A stretch of 20,201 bases of DNA from contig JAEWWU010000002.1 of the NCBI GenBank assembly GCA_023396255.1, positions 1 to 20,201 of the forward strand, written 5' to 3'. The position numbers and the translations under genes were made by a program. Numbering within the stretch: the first letter of the stretch is position 1; the number at the start of each line of letters is the position of its first letter. Of the stretch, positions 15,807 to 20,201 are shown in pieces. Origin of the DNA: Bacteroidota bacterium. GTDB taxonomy: Bacteria > Bacteroidota > Bacteroidia > Bacteroidales > Porphyromonadaceae. A model generated the notes under the pieces. That model was not told where the DNA came from, ran no database searches, and saw only the letters and a list, made by a program, of their open reading frames with translations.

Positions 15807-17234
15807 ATGAAACAATCTGTTCAACAATTATTAAGAGATAAGCCGGTTGCAAGATGGTCTGTGCTTGTTCTAATGGCGTCTACGATGCTTTTCGCTTATA
15901 TGTTCGTAGACATTTTATCTCCATTAAAAGATTTGCTGGAGTCTTATAAAGGGTGGGATTCAGAATCGTTTGGCCGTTTTGCCGGTAGTGAAATGTTTTT
16001 GAATGTATTTTTCTTTTTTCTCATTTTTGCCGGTGTTATTTTGGACAAAATGGGAGCTCGTCGTACCGCAATTCTCTCAGGAGTGGTGATGGTTATAGGT
16101 GCCATTACAAAATATTATGCCGTTTCTGAAGCCTTTGCTGGTAGTTCCTTGGAAACTTGGTTTACCAATAACTTTAACCTTCCCAAAACGTGGTGGAATG
16201 TAACTCCTTTCTTCGAAGGAATGCCTGCTTCTGCAAAATTGGCATCAATTGGCTTTATGATTTTTGGCTGTGGAGTTGAAATGGCAGGTATCACCGTTTC
16301 TCGTGCCATTGTAAAATGGTTTCAGGGATATGAGTTGGCTATGGCTATGGGAGTTGAAATGGCTATTGCCCGATTAGGTGTTGCTGCAGCTGTTCTTCTA
16401 GGACCGCGTATTGCCAAAATAGGTGGAATTGTGGATATTTCTCGTCCGGTACTGTTATGCGTTGTCCTTGTTCTGGTAGGTCTTATGAGCTTTATCTGCT
16501 TCTTTATTATGGATAAAAAGTTAGATGATCAGATAGGGCATAGTACAGAAGAAAAAGACGATCCATTTAAATTTGCAGACTTGGGAAGGCTTTTTGGCAG
16601 TCCTACATTTTTGATTGTAGCCCTTTTGTGTGCTCTCTATTATTCTGCTATTTTCCCATTCCAGAAGTATGCCATCAATATGTTGCAGTGCAATTTGAAT
16701 ATTTCTGCAGATGATGCTGGTTTGATTTTCTTTTGGTTCCCATTGGGAGCTGCTGCCATTACTCCATTTCTTGGAAATTTCTTGGATCGCAAAGGTAAAG
16801 GGGCTTCTATGTTGATGTTAGGAGCTGTTTTGATGATTTCTTGCCATTTGTTGTTCGCTTTCTTACCCCACTTTGGTGGAGCCAAGTTTGTGGTGGCCAT
16901 CGCTTCAATTGTTTTGTTGGGAATTTCGTTTTCATTGGTTCCCGCTGCTTTGTGGCCTTCCGTTCCAAAATTGGTGGATAATAAGTTACTGGGATCTGCC
17001 TATGCGGTTATTTTCTGGATTCAAAACATTGGGCTTTACTCTTTCCCGATGATTATTGGAGCTGTTTTGGCAAGCAGTAATAGGGGTATTACCGATCCTC
17101 TTAAATATGACTACACTAACCCGATGCTTCTCTTTGCTTGTTTAGGTATTGCCGCTCTTTTCCTCGGTTTTGTGCTCAAGGCAATGGATAAAAAGAAAGG
17201 CTATGGCTTGGAAGAACCCAACATAAAGAAATAA
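15807..17234 (+). CDS. Major facilitator superfamily transporter, substrate unknown
   Basis: This 475-residue membrane protein has about twelve hydrophobic segments, as expected for the MFS fold: for example residues 18-38, 62-80 and 88-106 in the first half, and FLIVALLCALYY, FFWFPLGAAAITPF and NPMLLFACLGIAALFLGFVL in the second. The loop after helix 2 reads GVILDKMGARRTAI (76-89), a recognisable motif A with D80 and R85/R86, and the second half repeats it as GNFLDRKGKG. The first 15 residues are cytoplasmic and basic. Substrate cannot be read from the sequence. It follows folC by 49 bases with no terminator between, so transcription from the purA unit could reach it, which makes a link to folate or purine metabolism thinkable but unsupported. 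A strong terminator follows it. Confidence 0.85.
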   Translation: MKQSVQQLLRDKPVARWSVLVLMASTMLFAYMFVDILSPLKDLLESYKGWDSESFGRFAGSEMFLNVFFFFLIFAGVILDKMGARRTAILSGVVMVIGAITKYYAVSEAFAGSSLETWFTNNFNLPKTWWNVTPFFEGMPASAKLASIGFMIFGCGVEMAGITVSRAIVKWFQGYELAMAMGVEMAIARLGVAAAVLLGPRIAKIGGIVDISRPVLLCVVLVLVGLMSFICFFIMDKKLDDQIGHSTEEKDDPFKFADLGRLFGSPTFLIVALLCALYYSAIFPFQKYAINMLQCNLNISADDAGLIFFWFPLGAAAITPFLGNFLDRKGKGASMLMLGAVLMISCHLLFAFLPHFGGAKFVVAIASIVLLGISFSLVPAALWPSVPKLVDNKLLGSAYAVIFWIQNIGLYSFPMIIGAVLASSNRGITDPLKYDYTNPMLLFACLGIAALFLGFVLKAMDKKKGYGLEEPNIKK

Positions 17235-17248
17235 CTTTTTGACACAAT

Positions 17249-17300
17249 AATCCCTACTGGGATTGAGGGAGAAAGAGAATAGCCTCTTTCTCCCTTTTTT
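17249..17300 (+). terminator. Terminator after the MFS gene
   Basis: A perfect 11-base stem, GGGAGAAAGAG (17267-17277) and CTCTTTCTCCC (17284-17294), is followed by six T. A small hairpin, AATCCC-TACT-GGGATT (17249-17264), lies just before it. This closes the purA-folC-MFS stretch. Confidence 0.92.
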
Positions 17301-17460
17301 ATTCAAAAGAAAGAGGCAATTACTTCTTTGATAAGAATAGAATAAACTGCTCTATATCCTTTGCCTCAGTAAATCTTTGGTTATTGCTACACACAATGAG
17401 GGTAGGGATTGCTTTTTCTAAAACTTCCCTCAAAAAGAAAATTTTCTTGGACAGAATAGA

Positions 17461-17500
17461 AATTAGTAGGGAATTATCCAAAATTAGTTCCCTGCAAATT
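17461..17500. repeat. Inverted pair related to the repeat near 1.75 kb
   Basis: AATTAGTAGGGAATTA (17461-17476) faces AATTAGTTCCCTGCAAATT (17482-17500). The second arm read on the minus strand, AATTTGCAGGGAACTAATT, differs from 1748-1766 at only three of 19 positions, and the first arm repeats the AATTAGTAGGGAA core. Both loci are intergenic. Confidence 0.55.
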
Positions 17501-17651
17501 GCCAAAAGACACGAAACTATTGATGAATAATTTTCTGCAAAAGAAAGGGGAACAGAGAACCTTTGACTCAAGGATTCGGATCCTTCTTTGCCAAATTGAA
17601 GAGGGAATGGAAAAGATAAGAAAACTGGTGATAGAATAGTTTGAAATGTGT

Positions 17652-17659
17652 TACATTTG
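17652..17659 (+). promoter_or_regulatory. Likely -7 element for asd
   Basis: TACATTTG matches TAnnTTTG about 83 bases before the asd start. No good -33 element is found at standard spacing. It is the best candidate for driving asd and the two genes after it. Confidence 0.45.
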
Positions 17660-17741
17660 CAAGAGAAAAAAGTTTCTCTGCAAGAGAATTGCCGGGAAAC
17701 TTGAGCTTGAAAAGTAAAAGTAAATAGAAATAGATAATATT

Positions 17742-18770
17742 ATGAATATAGCAATAGTAGGTGCAGGAGGGGCTGTGGGACAAGAGTTTATTCGTCTTCT
17801 CGAAGATCGCGAAAGTTTCCTCATCCATAATATAAAGTTTTTTGGCTCAGCTCGCAGTGCCGGACGTAAGCAGATGTTTAGAGGAAGAGAGTACACTATT
17901 ATGGAACTCAAAGATAATGATGATTTCTTCGACACCGATATTGCTTTTGTCTCGGCAGGGGGACAGGTCTCTAAAGATTTCGCATCTACAATAACTCGGC
18001 ACGGTGCTCTGATGATAGATAATTCAAGTGCTTTCAGAATGGACAATGAGGTTCCTCTTGTGGTACCTGAAGTAAATGGTTCAGACGCTTTGGTAACCCC
18101 TAAAAATATCATAGCCAATCCTAATTGTTCTACCATTCAGATGGTTGTAGCTTTGTATGCTCTGCACAAGATTTCTCCAATTACGTCCGTGCACGTTGCT
18201 ACTTACCAAGCGGCAAGTGGAGCCGGATATACCGGAATGGAAGAGCTTAAAACACAGGTGGAACAAACAGTATCCGGAGTTCCCCTTTCTGTGGAAAAGT
18301 TTGCCTATCAGCTTCAGTACAATGTTATTCCTCATATTGATGTATTTTCAGAGGATAACTATACAAAGGAAGAGCTTAAGATGCACTATGAGACTCGTAA
18401 GATATTGCACGCTCCCAGTTTATCGGTCAGTGCCACTTGTGTACGTGTCCCTGTCTTGCGAGCACATAGCGAGGCCATTTGGGTAAAAACGAGCCAGCCT
18501 ATCTCGGTGGAGCAAGCTAAGGCTGCTTTTGAACAACAATCCGGTTTGGTCGTATTAGATAACCCAGCAGAGAAGGAATATCCTATGCCTCTTTTTGCTG
18601 CACAGCAAGAGCCTGTTTTTGTAGGACGTTTGCGTAAAGATTTATGCGATCCGAATAGTTTGACGTTTTGGTGTGTTGCAGATCAAATAATGAAAGGAGC
18701 AGCGCTCAATGCCATACAGATTGCCGAATATTTGCTGAACCAAGGAGCATTTCCCAAGAAAAATAACTGA
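17742..18770 (+). CDS. asd: Aspartate-semialdehyde dehydrogenase
   Basis: The 342-residue enzyme reduces aspartyl phosphate to aspartate semialdehyde with NADPH, the branch point to lysine, diaminopimelate, threonine and methionine. The N-terminal Rossmann loop is VGAGGAVGQEF (6-16). SAGG (71-74) and DNSSAFRM (93-100) are family landmarks. The catalytic cysteine is C129 in NPNCSTIQ, followed by ASGAGYTGMEEL (158-169), and the catalytic His is H242 in RVPVLRAHSEA. Length and motif order are those of bacterial Asd rather than the archaeal/fungal type. The next gene begins 7 bases after the stop, so asd heads an operon. It is preceded by a likely -7 element and a small leader hairpin. Confidence 0.96.
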   Translation: MNIAIVGAGGAVGQEFIRLLEDRESFLIHNIKFFGSARSAGRKQMFRGREYTIMELKDNDDFFDTDIAFVSAGGQVSKDFASTITRHGALMIDNSSAFRMDNEVPLVVPEVNGSDALVTPKNIIANPNCSTIQMVVALYALHKISPITSVHVATYQAASGAGYTGMEELKTQVEQTVSGVPLSVEKFAYQLQYNVIPHIDVFSEDNYTKEELKMHYETRKILHAPSLSVSATCVRVPVLRAHSEAIWVKTSQPISVEQAKAAFEQQSGLVVLDNPAEKEYPMPLFAAQQEPVFVGRLRKDLCDPNSLTFWCVADQIMKGAALNAIQIAEYLLNQGAFPKKNN

Positions 18771-18777
18771 AAAGGTT

Positions 18778-19431
18778 ATGTCTCATTCTCATTGTAATTG
18801 TCCAGAACACTCGGAAAAACATATAGAGACAGAGGATGCTACTTTGTATACTTCCGATTTATTGCGTTTTGCTGCTGCTGGGGTTGATTTTTGTGGAGTT
18901 GTAGAGCAGGCTCGCAACCTTTCTTTATCGGAATTTATCAATTATTTATGTCCGCTACTCCCCAAGTTGTATACATTGGGCTGGGAGTTGGGTAATGGGT
19001 ATGACTACGATCCGGAGTATGACTTTATACCTACGTATGTATCTGAAAAAACATATCTCTCTTTGCAAGAGCGTTTAGAAAGAATTTTAGGAGCCTATGA
19101 TACATTTGTAGATATACCAAGCAGGGAAACTCAGCTAAATGATGTGCCCTCTTTGGTACGTTTGTCTGAATTGTTGTGCGATATTTATCAGCCTGTGGGG
19201 GATCTTTTAGGTATTCTCAAGGAACGCAACGAGTCGGCTTTATTAGCAGCTGTTGCTCATTGCAAGAATCAGTTTGCCGAGTTTTGGGGAGATAATTGTT
19301 TGATTGCTGCAAGAGCATTACACAGATTGCGCTTTTCTTCGATCTATGAGACTATTCTCGAAGATGAGGAGCAGGGGAGTAATTCTTTGTCACAGGAACA
19401 AGAAATTTCATCTTGGGACGATTTTCTTTGA
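18778..19431 (+). CDS. DUF5063 family protein, function unknown
   Basis: The product is 217 residues and resembles, from memory, the DUF5063 family of Bacteroidetes, which has no known activity. It looks soluble and mostly helical, with no signal peptide and no membrane segment. Recognisable stretches are LGWELGNGYDYDPEYD near residues 67-82, LSELLCDIYQPVGDLLG near 128-144, and a C-terminal segment with FWGDNCLIAARALHRLR. The first 15 residues are rich in His and Cys (H3, H5, C6, C8, H11, H15), a possible metal site, although they may be a variable tail. The acidic, Gln/Ser-rich end looks disordered. It lies 7 bases after asd and 33 bases before the exonuclease gene. From memory, pairing with this type of exonuclease recurs in Bacteroidales, hinting at shared function. 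Confidence 0.8.
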   Translation: MSHSHCNCPEHSEKHIETEDATLYTSDLLRFAAAGVDFCGVVEQARNLSLSEFINYLCPLLPKLYTLGWELGNGYDYDPEYDFIPTYVSEKTYLSLQERLERILGAYDTFVDIPSRETQLNDVPSLVRLSELLCDIYQPVGDLLGILKERNESALLAAVAHCKNQFAEFWGDNCLIAARALHRLRFSSIYETILEDEEQGSNSLSQEQEISSWDDFL

Positions 19432-19464
19432 TTCCATCCGGTTTTTATTATCATTTTTTGATTA

Positions 19465-20076
19465 ATGAGGGCAAGAATAACCAAGGAGGAGATCGGTCAG
19501 TTGCCTTTGGCCGTTCATCTCAATCCAATACATTTAATAGATACCCCAAAGGCAGAGAAAGAAGCCATAGAATATCTCAAACAACACCATATTGTAGGCT
19601 TTGATACAGAGACTCGTCCATCTTTTACTCGAGGGGTGGTATACGATGTGGCTCTGTTGCAATTTGCAACGATGGAACAGACGTTTCTTTTTCGTGTCAA
19701 TAAGTTGGGTTTTAGCAAACTAATGCAACAGCTACTGCTTGACGCAGACGTGTTGAAAGTGGGATTAAGCGTTAAAGATGATTATAACGCCATAGTGCGC
19801 AAAACCAAGCTTCATCCGGAAGGGTTTGTAGATTTACAGAAACTTTATCCGGCTTATGGCGTTTATGATGCCGCTTTGCAAAAACTTTATGCAATTGTTT
19901 TTGGCGAAAAGATTAGCAAAAGCCAGCAATTATCCAATTGGGAGGCTAAGGAATTGACTCCGGAGCAGCAACACTATGCTGCTTTAGATGCTTATGCTTG
20001 CTTGCGTTTATATAATTATTTGTTAGAGTTGCCGTTGCCCAATCTTATAGAATTTGGGCTTATTCGTCCTTTATAA
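19465..20076 (+). CDS. DEDDy-type 3'-5' exonuclease
   Basis: The 203-residue protein is a stand-alone exonuclease domain of the RNase D / WRN type, which removes nucleotides from 3' ends using two metal ions. All four acidic positions are visible: D47 and E49 in VGFDTETRP, D105 or D106 in GLSVKDDYNAI, and D175 in HYAALDAYACLRLY, with Y171 giving the y-type YxxxD motif. There is no HRDC, helicase or polymerase domain, and no signal peptide. Whether it acts on DNA or RNA cannot be told. It is the last gene of the asd operon, 33 bases after the DUF5063 gene. A hairpin about 65 bases past the stop may end the transcript. Confidence 0.9.
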   Translation: MRARITKEEIGQLPLAVHLNPIHLIDTPKAEKEAIEYLKQHHIVGFDTETRPSFTRGVVYDVALLQFATMEQTFLFRVNKLGFSKLMQQLLLDADVLKVGLSVKDDYNAIVRKTKLHPEGFVDLQKLYPAYGVYDAALQKLYAIVFGEKISKSQQLSNWEAKELTPEQQHYAALDAYACLRLYNYLLELPLPNLIEFGLIRPL

Positions 20077-20140
20077 CTTGAGTTCAACTTATAAATGCAA
20101 CTTTTTGGGTGCGGATAATAAGCAATAAAAACATTTATTT

Positions 20141-20186
20141 TTCAGAGAGGAAAGAGAGACAATGTCCCCCTTTCTCTCACTCTGAA
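20141..20186 (+). terminator. Possible terminator after the exonuclease gene
   Basis: TTCAGAG (20141-20147) can pair with CTCTGAA (20180-20186), or alternatively GAGAG plus AAAG (20145-20154) can pair with CTTTCTCTC (20170-20178). The stem is imperfect and is not followed by a T run, so it may be a weak terminator or a different structure. It lies at the window edge. Confidence 0.35.
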
Positions 20187-20201
20187 TGGATAAAGTTTGC
20201 T

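Larger units (their letters stand above)
17301..17741. other. Repeat-rich spacer before asd, no confident gene
   Basis: Between the MFS terminator and asd there is an AT-rich stretch full of short, degenerate repeats: AGGGA-type units, CTGCAA...ATTGCC units at 17491-17503 and 17678-17693, and TTGCAAGAGA twice near 17658-17687. A minus-strand frame of 83 codons (17320-17571) lacks an ATG start, resembles no family I know and is translated across the repeats, so I do not call it. A hairpin AGAGAAA...TTTCTCT at 17662-17679 lies in the asd leader. Confidence 0.5.

Noticed and set aside
17320..17571. 83-codon minus-strand frame
   Set aside because: It has only a TTG start and its sequence is a translation of the short repeats.
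17651..18136. 161-codon minus-strand open frame
   Set aside because: It is antisense to the asd N-terminus and upstream region; the asd motifs decide the strand.
1..20201. CRISPR array, prophage or intact insertion sequence
   Set aside because: No regularly spaced repeats, no phage or transposase genes and no target duplications were seen.

Overview
The window looks like chromosomal DNA from an AT-rich member of the Bacteroidota, most likely order Bacteroidales and close to Porphyromonas. The signs are a secreted protein with a C-terminal type IX secretion (T9SS) sorting domain, the TTTG / TAnnTTTG style of promoter, A-rich starts without strong Shine-Dalgarno sequences, a tRNA with no encoded CCA, and the two-subunit methylmalonyl-CoA mutase typical of propionate/succinate-forming Bacteroidales. 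The genus is an inference from gene content; no marker gene such as 16S rRNA is present.

Layout. Positions 437-6446 are all on the minus strand and loosely spaced: an AqpZ-type aquaporin, a 105-residue membrane protein with an HExxH motif, a sirtuin without zinc cysteines, an HU protein, tRNA-Pro(CGG), and a 643-residue T9SS cargo with an Omp28-like CxxC domain. The gaps between these genes are long. At about 6.5-6.9 kb a divergent promoter region separates this block from the plus-strand genes, which run to the right end: mutA-mutB; pyrK-pyrD (overlapping by 7 nt); purA-folC-MFS transporter; and asd-DUF5063-3'-5' exonuclease. Clear hairpin terminators follow mutB and the transporter, and a weaker one follows pyrD.

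How the genes work together. mutA and mutB encode the two chains of the B12-dependent mutase that links succinyl-CoA and methylmalonyl-CoA. pyrK and pyrD form the NAD-linked dihydroorotate dehydrogenase of pyrimidine synthesis. purA makes adenylosuccinate, folC adds glutamate to folates, and asd feeds lysine/threonine/methionine and diaminopimelate synthesis. This is mostly housekeeping metabolism. I found no prophage, CRISPR array, intact insertion sequence or defence island.

The least explained DNA is intergenic. A short repeat, AATTnnnAGGGAACTAATT, occurs near 1.75 kb and again inverted near 17.48 kb. A near-palindrome at 3929-3944 sits in a 700-base stretch with no assigned gene. Worth a second look among the proteins are the small HExxH protein, the zinc-less sirtuin, the Cys/His motif in MutA, and the DUF5063/exonuclease pair. 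I do not see a convincing new multi-gene system.
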